From Pseudo-nitzschia pungens (taxonomy: Eukaryota > Bacillariophyta > Bacillariophyceae > Bacillariales > Bacillariaceae): DNA of 64,000 nucleotides. The translations under genes were made by a program, and so were the position numbers. This document shows positions 19,629 to 30,799 of this stretch, piece by piece (within the stretch, counting starts at the first letter, position 1; the number at the start of each line of letters is the position of its first letter). The stretch is taken from assembly GCA_037355855.1 (NCBI GenBank), contig CM074759.1:7750001-7814000 (forward strand). Direction: 5' to 3'. A model generated the notes under the pieces. The model was not told where the DNA came from and searched no databases. It worked only from the letters and a program-made list of their open reading frames with translations.

Positions 19629-19800
19629 GTAATTACTACAAAGTTCCGATCAACTGTGCCCCGATTCTACCGTACTACCGTACCGGTAATTTCTACCGAA
19701 ACCGGATGACGTTAGTAATTACTACAAAGTTCCGATCAACTGTGCCCCGATTCTACCGTACTACCGTACCGGTAATTTCTACCGAAACTGGATGACGTTG
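19629..19800. repeat. 86-bp tandem duplication outside the right TIR
   Basis: Two nearly identical copies (one base difference, aaaccgg/aaactgg) start with GTAATTACTACAAAGTTC. Part of the unit (ACAAAGTTC-NN-ATCARCTGT and TAATTTCTAC) is related to the foldback elements on the other side of the 7.7-kb unit, in opposite orientation. Confidence 0.75.
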
Positions 19801-19923
19801 CACAGCCGATCGTTCTCTTGTTTTCCAGGGAAACGACAGCAGTGCGTGGGCATTAATTTACTATTAACTTCTCGAGTTTATCATAATAGTTACAATACTC
19901 CGTTGCAATCTTTGTGTGGCCAC

Positions 19924-19954
<31 letters not shown>

Positions 19955-19956
<2 letters not shown>

Positions 19957-22900
19957 GAAAGCGCTACTTTTGGTATCTTTCTTTACCAAGTTCCTACGTG
20001 TAACGGGTGAAACCTTTCCATCATTGTTGCTCGAACAAATTGGAAAGCGAATTACCTTGCCATTTCCAAACAAGCACCGAATCCTGGGTGTTGGAGGGTT
20101 GGGATATGACTCTGTACTTGATCGTTGGTCGGCTTCGTCCGAAAACGTTGCTTCCTCAACAAGCGATAGTGAGGATGAAAAAGATCTTGCGCTTCCACGG
20201 ATTTATCACATGAATCTTGACTTCGAGGAAGGGAAGATTGATTTTCTCCTGACCCAGCCTATTGTGGTCGAACCAAAAGAATTACTCAAACTCGAAGACT
20301 TGGCTATCGTTCCTAACAATTTGGGTAGAAACACCGGTGATATGCTTGTCCAGAATATTTGGTTAGCTTCAGAATCACACTCTCATCAAGCGCAAACGTC
20401 AAAATTCCTTTCCAAAGATTTTGGACCAAGGGACTTGACCTCATTCGATCGAAACACATTTGCATCTTCCCGTCTGGTGAGAATCAATGGCGACTCTGGA
20501 GAAATACTTGAGGAAGCGTCTCTGCCCGAATATGTTTTTTGGGACATGGAATTTGAATGGGAAAGCACACAGTGCATTGGTGAACGGCCCTTTGCTGGTT
20601 TGCATGCTCTTTCGATTGTCGAACCTTCTGATAACAATTTATACCAAGACGAATATGATAATCTCATGTATGCAGCATATCAGACGGCATTGTATCAAGA
20701 TGGTTCCAGTCCTACTGAGTTTACGGAGAGTTCAACAAGGATTTTGTTATTTGGATTGAAGCATTTGGAAGACGGAGAGAATAATCAGAAAAACACTGCC
20801 ACGTACCTGACATCGTTTCGCTACGACACGTCCAAGCTTAGCTTGAAAAGTAATCAAAAGGATTCAAGGTAAGCGTGAGAAGTAATCCAAAGGATTCCTT
20901 GCATGATGCTTTGGTATCTTCCTTTTTAGATCAACGTTCCGAAACTCACGACATTTTTCTCTGTACGAATTCTCAGTCATTTCAATGCACTCTTTGCTAT
21001 CCTTGCACTAGATGACAGCTCTCTACTCGTTGCAGAGTGTGAACATCTCCATGGAGTAGGAAGGGAAGGCCAAAAGATTGTCAATCGTATTTATCACGTT
21101 GAAATCAATTTTGATGAATCTGTTGATCACTGCATTTCCCTTCTGAACTGCGACGTTGGTGCGCCGACGAAGCGTTTAGTTTGGGAGCAAGAAGGTGACG
21201 CTGAAATCGATGGGATGTCTTGGGGACCTACTCTCGACGACGCCCGCCGTACTCTGGCATTATCATTTGAGAACGATTATAATGTTGGAATTCGATTGGA
21301 ACTGTATGCCCTCAACGAAGAAGCCTTGAAAAATGGAGACCAGATTGGAATCATTTACGAACCGGTAGATGTTCGTGACATGTTGATGGAGAAGCGCATA
21401 ATTGCTGTCACAGCAGCAGCAAGCCTGTTGGTTGTTCTATTTATTTTTCAATTTGTTTGGATCAGATGGTTACAATTGCAGAACAAAAAGAAAGATGGAG
21501 ATCACGACGAAGAAATCTTCATCTGTAGTGAGACAGGGACTACCAGCGCATCGGTTCTTACATTCCCGAATTATGCCATTGTTACGGCAATGATGAATTC
21601 ATTTTTCGTTGGCGGGTTGACTTTTGGTTACTCGGGGATGGTCTTAATGTTGAGAAAGGAAGGAGTTTACGCCGAATTCTGTAGCTGCGGTTCTTTTTGC
21701 GCTAAGCAGAAAGAGCAACTGGCTTTGATCTCAACCATTGGATTCAGTACTGCAGTTGGCTCGCGACTCTTCGTTGGATTATTCATGGATGTCCAAGGAC
21801 CGAAGATCACCGCCATCATGTGTAGTGTCACTTGTCTCGCTGGCTTTTCTATTCTTGCTGCTTTCGACTCCAATACGTTGAGTGATACGTTCCTGCCTGC
21901 TTGGATATTGTTGTCGTTTGGTGGCTCTGGATTGCACATTACCGGTTTCCATTTTACCAACTTATTCCAAGGTGACGAAAAGAAGAAGGCATCCGCTATG
22001 ATCTCGGCGGCATTTGGTGCTTCATCCATCGTAATTCCCATTATGCAAGTCTTCAATCAGTTTGTTGGGACCGAAATGCTATCGATGATGAAATTCTATA
22101 CATTTTTGATGTGTTTCATCGTGATCAACAACTTTCTTGTCCAGCCCTGGTCAAAAGTAAAAAACTGTGAAGAATTCAAGCCTCGATTCAACTTTTGGAG
22201 AAGGAGTTGGTGGCACAGAAACTCGGGACAAAGACCAACTCTTTCGCGCATCAAGAACGACGTTATGAAATTCGAATTCTTCGGAGAGGCGATTTTGTTT
22301 TCGGTCTTGTTGTTGCTACTCACTCACTACTTATCAACGAGTTCTCAGCTCATGTACGAGAAGGGTGATATTCCCTTTACGACCAGGCCAAACGATTGGA
22401 CGGACTTTATGATTGCTAGAATGGCAGGAATTTGTAATGCGTTTGGATTTATTTGGTTACCCACTGTCAAGTACATGATGACCAAACTCCAATGGTATCA
22501 GTCATATTCAGTCCTTTGGATGTTGAATGTTGCAGTAATTGCAATCGTTCTCATGAGAAACTTGGAAATTCAGATTCTTGGCTTTGCACTGCTCTCCTTT
22601 GGAAGGCTCATGCTTTTCAGCTGCCACCATGCATATCTGATTGATGTCTTTGGAATGACAAGCTTCGGTACTCTGAATGGAATATCGTCATTCGTTGCAG
22701 CAGCGCTTGGACTGTGTAGCTATCCGCTACAACTCTTTGCACTGCAGTCCAGCTATTCCATTGCGTTCCTTCCAATATGCGTACTACTCATCCTGTCACT
22801 ATGCGTGCCATACGCTATGCGGAAACGACACAAGGCGAAAAAACTGGAAAAAGAAGTGGAATCCGAGGATGAAGAAATAGAAGCGTGCGATAAGAACACT

Positions 22901-24241
22901 GTAATGAACTGGGCCGAGACAGTCTTTGTCGATCCGAACATCTTCCGTTATCCGGAGACCGTTGATGAGGTCATTGCTCTAGTCAAGACCAATCGAAAAA
23001 TTCGTTGCGCCGGGGCCCTTCACAGTTGTGCTCCTCTCATCGAGTCCGAAGGCATCATCATGTCGCTCACAAAGCTCGAGAAGATCATCGATATCGACCC
23101 CAAAAAAATGACCATCCGCTGCCAAGCCGGAGCAAGGGTTCACGATTTGTGCAAGGCACTCGCTCCCTACAACATGGCAATGGGCACCATGGGCACAATT
23201 GACTGGCAGACGATATCGGGAGCAGTCATGACCGGTACTCACGGAGGCGCTCTGACGATTCCGTCGATGCATGCATTTGTTCGTTCCTACACTCTTGTGA
23301 AGCCCGATGGTTCCCTGACTACGATTTCAAAGGACAAGAATCCGGTTCTGTTTAGTGCCATGGCGCCGAGCATGGGTGTCTTTGGATGCGTTGTGAAAAT
23401 GGAGGTTGAATGTGTGCCGCTCGAGATTCTAGAGGCAAAAATGCACGCCATCGATTTTGACGACCTGGAGGACACATTTCAAGACTACATGCGCGACAAC
23501 AAATACTGCCGGGTCGTTGTGTATCCTAGCATCGGCAAGGTCACCATCTGGACCGCAAATCCCGTCGCGTCCCGAGAAATAGCGATCCGACGAGGCGCGA
23601 TCAATTCCCCGGGATACGGCAACTTTCGCAACAAGGAAGAGAAAAGACTGCTGGAACAGTACCTGGAGTTTTGCAACGCGGGCGATTTCGTCACGGCCGA
23701 TGATGTTTTGCACCGTGTGTTGCACTCTCAGCTCGAGCGAATGCGCCACTATGTCGGCCAATACAACCACGTGCTTTGCAAGGAACGGAACAACGGTATC
23801 CCCCACGCCGACATCGAGTTCAACTTCGACTTCGAGAAGAACAAGGAAGTGATACGGGCCGTTCGTCACTACTGCGACGACAACCGCGTTCCGTACTATA
23901 ACTTTGAGATCCGAACCACCAAGCGGGACGACGCCATGCTGAGCTGCTGCCAGGGTCGGGACGCAATGTGGATCGATTTCCAGGCCAAGGCGGACGTCTC
24001 GAGGGAGTTCTTTGGAGAAATGGAGGACCTGCTCAAGCCGATTGGCTTTCGCAAGCACTGGGCCAAGGGGATGGACAACACGAATCCGGAGTACGTGTGC
24101 CGTCATTTTCCGCACGTGCGCCGGTTCCTGGAGCTCATGACCGAATTCGACCCGGAGGGAAAGTTTCGAAACACGCAAAGCGAGGGTTGGTTCCGAACGA
24201 TGGAATCGACGATTGCCGAGTTCCAATCCGAGACCGCATGA
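19955..24241 (+). CDS. Secretory phytase-like / MFS / aldonolactone oxidase fusion
   Basis: Join 19955..20868 and 20977..24241 (intron 20869-20976, GTAAGC...CTCAG) gives 1392 residues. ATG 19955 follows an (ATC)n run; the GTG/ATC frame upstream is rejected. Residues 1-20 are a signal peptide. About 30-440 match the esterase/phytase-like beta-propeller family (GVGGLGYDSVLDRWSASSEN, FGPRDLTSFD, HLHGVGREGQ). One TM helix follows (about 448-467), then an MFS-type transporter (about 499-922) most like the SLC43 group, then an FAD-linked aldonolactone oxidase domain (about 955-1392) with GALHSCAPL (His984 in the position of the FAD-linking His), GTHGG and the C-terminal HWAK motif. The oxidase half is expected to make an ascorbate-type product from an aldonolactone. 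The whole would sit in a secretory or plasma membrane with the propeller outside. The fusion is in one frame without gaps; substrate is unknown. Confidence 0.85.
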
Positions 24242-24851
24242 GGCTAATGGTACTCTGGTCGAAGCATCGCGGAGTTGTAATAGATGCTTCCTAATGATTT
24301 GGGTTTCACCTCTCATTGACACCGACACAGCGATTCCGACCATACTTGTCATCATAGTTTCCCACATACATGGACGGGCAGGATTCCTTCCCGTTGAGCA
24401 GTAGCCGGGAGTAGTGGTTTCGTCGCTCGGTCTGAGAGAGAATCAAACTCGTTTGGACGTAAAGTAAAGTTGTCTTTTTGCCGTTTGTTTGTCCGTCTAT
24501 GGTTGCGCCCGACCCTAGTTGAAAGATCTTTGCCTTGTGTCCTGCTCTGGTGTGTGATCTGCGGTCCTCCCTCCTCCTCCCTCTTCGCGCCAACGCATGC
24601 GTGAGAGCGTGCGGAACGCACGTTCCATTCTTGTTCTCAAAACACAAAAACGAGGCGCCGTTCGGTTTGGGTTTTGGGTTTGCTTCCACTTTTTCTGTTT
24701 CTGTTTCGGGGCGACACGCCCCTACCCCTGCTCGCACTGCAGGTTGGCAGCGGAGCGCTCGATCGGATGGCGTGGCAATTCCACTCCCTTCCCGTTCCGG
24801 AAACCGTGTCCACGGAGCAAACGTCGATTAATTCGATTCGATTCGATTCGA
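24242..24851. other. Convergent spacer with (GATTC)n
   Basis: Holds the 3' UTRs of the convergent genes at 19955-24241 and 24852-26414. A (ATTCG)n run at 24834-24854 lies just past the stop of the minus-strand gene. The open frames in both directions look like chance. Confidence 0.5.
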
Positions 24852-26414
24852 TTACCGTGATTGCGATCGGGATTGCAGCCGTTCCCGCAATCGCTTCCGG
24901 GCGCTCTCGATCTGCTGGATGTACCAGCGCGGGTTCAGGACCGGCTCCACCGTCGGAACCCGCACCAGGTGGACACCCTGGTAGTCTCCCAGATCCGAGC
25001 CGTGGACGGAATCAAAGACGAGCGGCCCGTCTTTGGATTCGGAGCCGACCTGGGTGCGCACGCATGCAATGCCGTCGTTCGGCAGGTTGTGGATGTTGTC
25101 GTCGAAGAGCAAGTGGTGGGCATACCATTCCCCGTCTCCGTCTTTGTCTTTGCTGAGGTTCTTGTTATCGCGATCGCTATAGCTATCGCGATCGATATCG
25201 TTATGGTTATCGTTATGGTCATTGTTATCGTTGTCACCACCCGGGCACGAAGGATACTCCGGAACCCAGACGGGTTTTCCAGCGGTGGGATCCCAGTTTT
25301 GTTTCTTCCAGAACCGGTAGTCGTCGCGAATCCCAAAGACCGCATTCCCGCTGCTTCCCAGGAGTTTTAGTATCTCGGCGTCCCCCGATGCCACCAGCTG
25401 GGTCTCGTCGTGGTAATTCCAGAGCTGATAGACGACGGTTGGTGGCTTTTTCGGGCGGTCGTCTTTGTCGTCGTCGTCGTTGTCGTTGTCGTCGTCTTCC
25501 ACGATTTTCCAGCGCCCCTGGTAGAGACGATCCGGGGGGAGGCAGAGAGGCGGAAAATGGACTTCGGGATACCCCGGGTGCTCCCCCATGGCAAAGGCGG
25601 TGACGACCTTGGCAATTTCCGGCAGGTCGCTCCCAAAGGTTCGAAAGACTATCGTGAAGGGCGGTTTCGATATCGATTTTGATGGTGACTCCGATTCATT
25701 GCCGGGAGTCTCATTTTGGCCGGCGTCTTGGTGGCTCTTGTTGATGAGGTGGTGCAGAGTTTCGTAAAACGCCGGCAGCATTGTGTTTTCCTTGGTGCCA
25801 CCGCCACCGCCAACTCCACTGCTGCGGTCCCGGGTGCCGGTCGTCCGGCGGGAAAAAGCGCTCGGGGTGGCCAGGGCGGCCTCGCAGGCCTCCAGGACCG
25901 GCCGGTAGATCCTTCCGTGGTTCCCCTCGGAACAAAAGGACTTGGCGTGCTTCTTGTAGGCCGTTCGGTAGTACGGGCAACAATTGTCGGGCCACCGAAA
26001 GCCGGTGTAGAGCTTGGGCACGGAGGTTTCCCTCCCGATTTCCTGGCCGTCCCACCAGTGGGTGGGCTCGAGCGCCCGGGTGTTGTCCCAGGAATTGCGG
26101 TCGTCGTCCTTGTTGTTGTTGTTGTTGTTGTTGTTGTGGTTGTTCTTGTTCTTGTCGTCGTTCCTTTCCTTGCTCCTAGGTTGCTCGGGAATGCGGCAAA
26201 AGGCGGACTTGGCGAGCATCTTGTGCGTCGATTCGTTGCGGGAGTCGCCGCCGGCATCGTCTCCAAGCAATATGGTCTCGTTGATGTCAAAGTGCAGAAA
26301 CAGGTGGGTGGGAATGGGAATGGGATTGGAATTGAGAATGGAATTGGTTCTGAAATCGCTGTCGCTGTCGTTGTCCAGCGAAGACACGATCCAATCCGCC
26401 ATCGACGACGGCAT
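24852..26414 (-). CDS. HAD-like protein, uncharacterised eukaryotic family
   Basis: From ATG 26414 (MPSSMADW) to the stop at 24852, about 520 residues. HFDINETILLGDDAGGDS near the N-terminus is the hallmark of an uncharacterised eukaryotic HAD-like family also known from protists. The first Asp of HAD motif I is present but the usual second Asp is Asn, so phosphatase chemistry is uncertain. LLFDDNIHN near the C-terminus fits HAD motif IV. Between them are Asn/Asp/Lys tracts that look like inserted low complexity. The same frame is open upstream to 26696 without an ATG, and a separate frame from ATG 26718 encodes a signal-peptide-like start, so a spliced secretory N-terminus is possible. Strong antisense ORFs are codon-bias shadows. 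Confidence 0.7.
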   Translation of the reverse strand: MPSSMADWIVSSLDNDSDSDFRTNSILNSNPIPIPTHLFLHFDINETILLGDDAGGDSRNESTHKMLAKSAFCRIPEQPRSKERNDDKNKNNHNNNNNNNNKDDDRNSWDNTRALEPTHWWDGQEIGRETSVPKLYTGFRWPDNCCPYYRTAYKKHAKSFCSEGNHGRIYRPVLEACEAALATPSAFSRRTTGTRDRSSGVGGGGGTKENTMLPAFYETLHHLINKSHQDAGQNETPGNESESPSKSISKPPFTIVFRTFGSDLPEIAKVVTAFAMGEHPGYPEVHFPPLCLPPDRLYQGRWKIVEDDDNDNDDDDKDDRPKKPPTVVYQLWNYHDETQLVASGDAEILKLLGSSGNAVFGIRDDYRFWKKQNWDPTAGKPVWVPEYPSCPGGDNDNNDHNDNHNDIDRDSYSDRDNKNLSKDKDGDGEWYAHHLLFDDNIHNLPNDGIACVRTQVGSESKDGPLVFDSVHGSDLGDYQGVHLVRVPTVEPVLNPRWYIQQIESARKRLRERLQSRSQSR

Positions 26415-26759
26415 TCTGGTTGCACCGGGGGAACAAAGGAAAGGGTGGGTTCGGTGTTGTGGATATTGGCCTCGTCCGATGGTCCGAGGAGATTGGGCGT
26501 TTCGGAGCGCGGATGCAAATTCGTGGCGCTTGCTCCTGCACTTGAAGTTGCACGCCGAGAAGGACCTCACCGGCGCCAGCGGTGTCAACGGTAATGCCTC
26601 TGTCGTCGACAACAACAACAACAACAACAACCAACAACTGCAACAACTGCAACCACAATGACGCTGTTGCCGCCACGAGAGTCGAACCAAAAACAAACAC
26701 GGCAGGGAACAGCAGCATTCACGGTTGCACCTCTCTCTTGCGGCAGTGTTGGGTTTTGA

Positions 26760-27378
26760 GAAGTAGGAGTAAATAAAAAATAATAACCTTACCGTAATCT
26801 TACTCGTACTCGAACTCGTACAAAAAATCCTACTAAGATTACTGTAGGCCTAAGGTTACGACAGTAACTCTTTTTCAAAACACGTTTTCAACTTTCAACA
26901 CAGGGTGCCCTCTCAAACTCAGCAGTCTCCGAATAAGAGTTGCACGGTACGTGTATCCTTTCTGCTTGGCCGTCACTACGAGTAAGGTTAAGGTTTACTG
27001 ACACTAACAAATTACTACGTACGTAGTACAAATTACTGTAATTACTCGTAACCTTAATCTTACTTGAAACAGGGGTGATTTGAAATTCGTCATTCCGTCC
27101 CCTCTTCTCTTCATCCACCATCGAACAAACTGAGCTTTTGTTTCCCACGACTCGACACTTTTTTCAAAAAAGGAATAATGGAAACTGAAGGACGAAACTA
27201 ACTGACCAACCCTGATTCATGCTTAGCTGCGGGCGCAATGCTCCTACGAGAAACCCGCCAGTCATCGACAACCAGCGTAACAACAGAATCATTGCAATGT
27301 AAAGCATAACAAAAAAAAGCAAAGCAAAACAAAACACTCACAATACTGTACCAAAACACAACAAACCACGACACTACC
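26760..27378. other. Divergent intergenic spacer, TTAC/GTAA-rich
   Basis: No gene seen. 26785-27070 is packed with words such as TTACCGTAATCTTAC, CCTAAGGTTACG and CGTAACCTTAATC. Likely contains both promoters of the divergent neighbours, but no defined element can be named. Confidence 0.5.
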
Positions 27379-27633
27379 ATGAGCCGCGCCAAAGCCATGC
27401 TGATCTCCCACTCGGTCGTCTTTTTGATGGGAGTGACGGCCGCCAAGCTTTACGATCGGGACGAGCTCCAATCCTACCGGGGAGCCTACGAAAAACCCAT
27501 GCAACGGTTCCGCCGGTGGGCCGGGAACGCCGCTATGGGAACGTTCGCGCTGGGATCCCTCTGGGTCGCCCTCAGGGTCGTCGATGGTGGGGACAAAAAG
27601 GCGACGGCCAAAGGTGACCACGGATGCTGCTAA
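27379..27633 (+). CDS. Small membrane protein, 84 residues
   Basis: ATG 27379 with context CTACCATGAGC. Residues 7-23 (MLISHSVVFLMGVTAAK) and 52-68 (AMGTFALGSLWVALRVV) are the two hydrophobic segments, separated by a charged loop with YDRDELQSYRGAYEK; the C-terminus is GDHGCC. The hairpin topology suggests an organelle or endomembrane protein. Codon use is like the neighbouring host genes (C/G-ending), and it stands alone between divergent and convergent neighbours. Function unknown. Confidence 0.6.
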   Translation: MSRAKAMLISHSVVFLMGVTAAKLYDRDELQSYRGAYEKPMQRFRRWAGNAAMGTFALGSLWVALRVVDGGDKKATAKGDHGCC

Positions 27634-27639
27634 CACAAA

Positions 27640-28118
27640 AGCAAACAAAACACAAACACAACAAACACCGTTGCCTCTCGGTGAGCGTATCCAACAAACA
27701 CACATTGATGAAGCACTGGTAGTTGAGTTCCATGGATCCATTGGTTCACAATTCCCTGGGATGGCTAACATTGGTTGGTTTGCAAACCGCTTTGGATTAT
27801 GCCACGAAAAAATCAAACAACCTAATTTAATTTTGCAATGATTGGTCCATGCGAATCCGATTTCACTCCGGAGATGTCGTGTAATATACGGTGGACAGCA
27901 CGTGGTATTTTGTTCCTGAAAGCAATCGTAATCATAATATGTTAATAATAATAATATTATTTTAATATAATAAATATAATGTGTGTGTATGTGTGTGTGT
28001 TTGTATCTTAGACGCATTGTGGCTGCAATCCGTGGCGATTCCATTCCGTTCCTATTGATTCGATTCGATTCGATTCGATTCGATTCGATTGGATTTGTTC
28101 CGATTCCTTTCCTTTCCT
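27640..28118. other. Convergent spacer, AT-rich with microsatellites
   Basis: AT-rich 27935-27985 (TAATAATAATAATATTATT), a TGTG run at 27980-28003, and (GATTC)n at 28056-28091 just past the trpAB stop. No gene. Confidence 0.6.
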
Positions 28119-30755
28119 TTAGTTGACTTCCACTCCCATGATTCTGGCAATCTGCGGCATGTCCTTGTCTCCTCGCCCGGACATGTTGATGACAATGTCC
28201 TTGCCGGGTCCGAGCTCCTTGGCAAGCTGGATCGCCTGGTAAATGGCGTGGCTTGTCTCGAGAGCCGGGATGATGCCCTCGTACTGGCACATCATCTTGA
28301 ATCCCTCCAGCGCCTGCTCGTCCGTGACACCCACGTACGTGGCACGGCCCGAGGCCTTGTAGTAGGCGTGCTCGGGACCGACCCCGGGATAGTCCAGACC
28401 GGCCGAGATGGACTGCGTGTTCAGCGTCTGGCCGGATTCCTTCTGGATAATGTAGGTCCGGGCGCCTTGGAGGACGCCGGGGGTTCCGACCGTGAGCGTC
28501 GCGCAGTGCTCCTCGTCGAATTCGATGCCCTTTCCGGCGGCCTCGGCACCGTAAAAGGCAACGCCCTCGTCCTTTTCGAAGGGAGCAAAGGTTCCGATGG
28601 CGTTGGAACCACCCCCCACGCAGGCCACCAGGGCATCCGGCAAGCGGCCGTCGTTCTTGGCCGCGAACTGTTCCTTGATCTCGTTTCCAATGACGCTCTG
28701 GAAATCGCGAACAATGGTAGGGAAAGGGTGCGGCCCGACGGCGGATCCAATGAGGTAGTGCGTGTCGCGGACGTTGGTCACCCAGTCGGCCATGGCCTCG
28801 TTGATGGCGTCCTTGAGAGTGCGCTGGCCGTTCTCCACGGGGACGACCTTGGCACCGAGCGTGTTCATTCGAAAGACGTTCAGCTTTTGGCGCTCGCAAT
28901 CGACGGCACCCATGTACACGGTGCAGTCGAGGCCGAGCATGGCGCAGACGGTGGCGGTGGCCACACCGTGCTGTCCGGCTCCCGTCTCGGCAATGATGCG
29001 GGGCTTGCCGAGGCGCTTGGCCAGCAGGGCCTGTCCGATGGCGTTGTTGATTTTGTGGGCCCCCGTGTGGGCCAGGTCCTCGCGTTTGAGCCAGATAGTG
29101 GCTCCCCCGGCAATCTCCGTGAGGCGCTCGGCCTTGTGGAGCGGGGTGGGTCCGCCCACGAATTCGCGACGGTAGCGATCCAATTCGGCGAGAAAGTCGG
29201 GGTCATTCTTGATCTCGTCGTAGGACTCCTCGATCTCCTCAAAGGCGACCGACAAGGTCTCGGGAATGTACTGTCCACCAAATTCCCCGAACCGGGCCTT
29301 GTCATTCGTCGTGGCCCATTCCTTCGGAACCTGGCCCAGTTTGGTGGCCTGGTTCTTGGGGTCCTGCTGTTGGACACCGGTGGAGAGGTGGGCAATAACC
29401 TTGCGGACGGCCTCGGCTTTTTCCTCCGTGGTGGCATCGTCGCCCAGTTCCTTCATGGCGTTCAGGATGGAACTGCCGACCACGACTCCGTCAGCCATGT
29501 TGGCAACGCCGTTGACCATCTCAGGCGAGGAGATTCCGAAGCCGACCGCCAGAGGCAAATCGGTGGCCTTGCGAACCCGCAGCAAGAATTCTTCCAGGTC
29601 CGGGGGGAGTTCCGTTCGGGCCCCGGTTACGCCGGTGACGGAGACACAATACAAAAAGGTGGTGGCCATGTCGGCAAGAGCGGCGATGCGCTTCTCGCTG
29701 CTCGTGGGAGCCACCAGGGGGACATTGGACAGGCCGTGCTTGACGCATGCCTTGTTGAGGGCAATCCCTTCCTCGGGGGGGAGATCGACGACGATGAATC
29801 CGTCGGCGCCGGCCTCCTTCGCGTTTTCGCACAATCGGTCCTCACCGTATTGGATAAAGGGATTGACGTATCCCATGAGGACGACGGGAACGGTCAGTCC
29901 CATCTCGCGAGCCTTTTTGACCATGTCGAGGCAGGTGTCAATGTCGGATGTTCCGTTTGCAATGGCGACCTGGTTGGCGGCCGTGATGGTGGCACCGTCG
30001 GCTTGCGGATCTGTGTATGGCACACCGAGCTCGATGACAGAGGCTCCCCCCTCTTGCATGGCCAAGAGGATGGCGGGGGTATCTATGTTTTTTTTGGTCG
30101 TTGTTGTCGTTGTTGTTTTTGTCATTTGTGTTGAATTGTATTGGAATATATTGTATTGTATTGTATGCGTGGTACCGTAGCGCAAGCAGAGAATCGCCAG
30201 CAAATGATACGGGCCATTGGTAGACAAGGAAAGAAACATGTTCAAGAGTGAGTTTTGTTCGACAAAACCAACTACACACACCAAATATTTTTCCTGGCTC
30301 CCTTCCCATCAACAAAACACAAGGAACCGCACTGTATAATCCGCAAATGCACCCGAATCCACCGTTTCGTTTCGTTGCGTTTCGTTTCGTTTTGTTTCAT
30401 TTCGTTTTGTTCGTTCCTGCCACGCACCTTCCTTCTTGGGGTACCCGGCGGTGATAAAGGCCACAAAGGCGGCCTCTCCCTTGGCCTTGGCGGATTCAAA
30501 GGCTTCCTCGAGGCGTCCTCCCATTCCACGCTCCATGTCGGCGACGTTCATCACCTCGGACGAGGCAACGTTGAGGGCAAACGATGGCCTGGCGGCGGCA
30601 GCAGTAGGTTCGATGTGTCCCCCTTGGATGGATCGAGTGATGGCAAGCGTGGATCCGGAAATTCGTTGCTGTTTCTTGGACAGGGCCGAAAAAGCGCAGG
30701 TCGAGGAGGCAAAGGTGCAGGCCGCCAGCCACGCGGAGAGGGATGTGATGCGCAT
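28119..30755 (-). CDS. trpAB: Plastid tryptophan synthase, TrpA-TrpB fusion
   Basis: Join complement(30755..30428, 30082..28119); the 345-base intron has donor GTGCGT and acceptor CATAG and restores the TrpA reading (TAGYPKKE then DTPAIL). 763 residues. Residues 1-21 are an ER signal peptide ending STCAF, then a Ser/Arg-rich transit region, the bipartite plastid targeting pattern of complex plastids. The alpha domain keeps Glu127 and Asp138 ([14 protein letters not shown]), the acid-base pair that splits indole-3-glycerol phosphate. The beta domain keeps the PLP lysine (Lys453 in GAHKINN), GAGQHG and GGGSN, and joins indole to serine. The alpha-beta order in one chain allows channeling of indole. 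An alternative start in the intron (30284) is rejected because it lacks the alpha N-terminus. Confidence 0.95.
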
Positions 30756-30799
30756 GGTGTGTGTAGTATAGTATAATTTATTGGATTGGATATAGGGAA

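Noticed and set aside
19916..19954. N-terminal extension with ten Ile codons before the fusion protein
   Set aside because: Begins at GTG inside an (ATC)n run; ATG 19955 gives a proper signal peptide.
24861..26661. Several ORFs antisense to the HAD-like gene
   Set aside because: Mirror of GC-rich codons and Asn/Asp tracts; Val/Arg runs without domains.
27289..28899. 536-codon minus-strand ORF
   Set aside because: Alternate frame of trpAB running through the spacer; Arg/Gly/His-rich and without motifs.
28089..30134. 681-codon plus-strand ORF over tryptophan synthase
   Set aside because: Antisense shadow of a clear trpAB coding sequence with strong codon bias; no recognisable motif.
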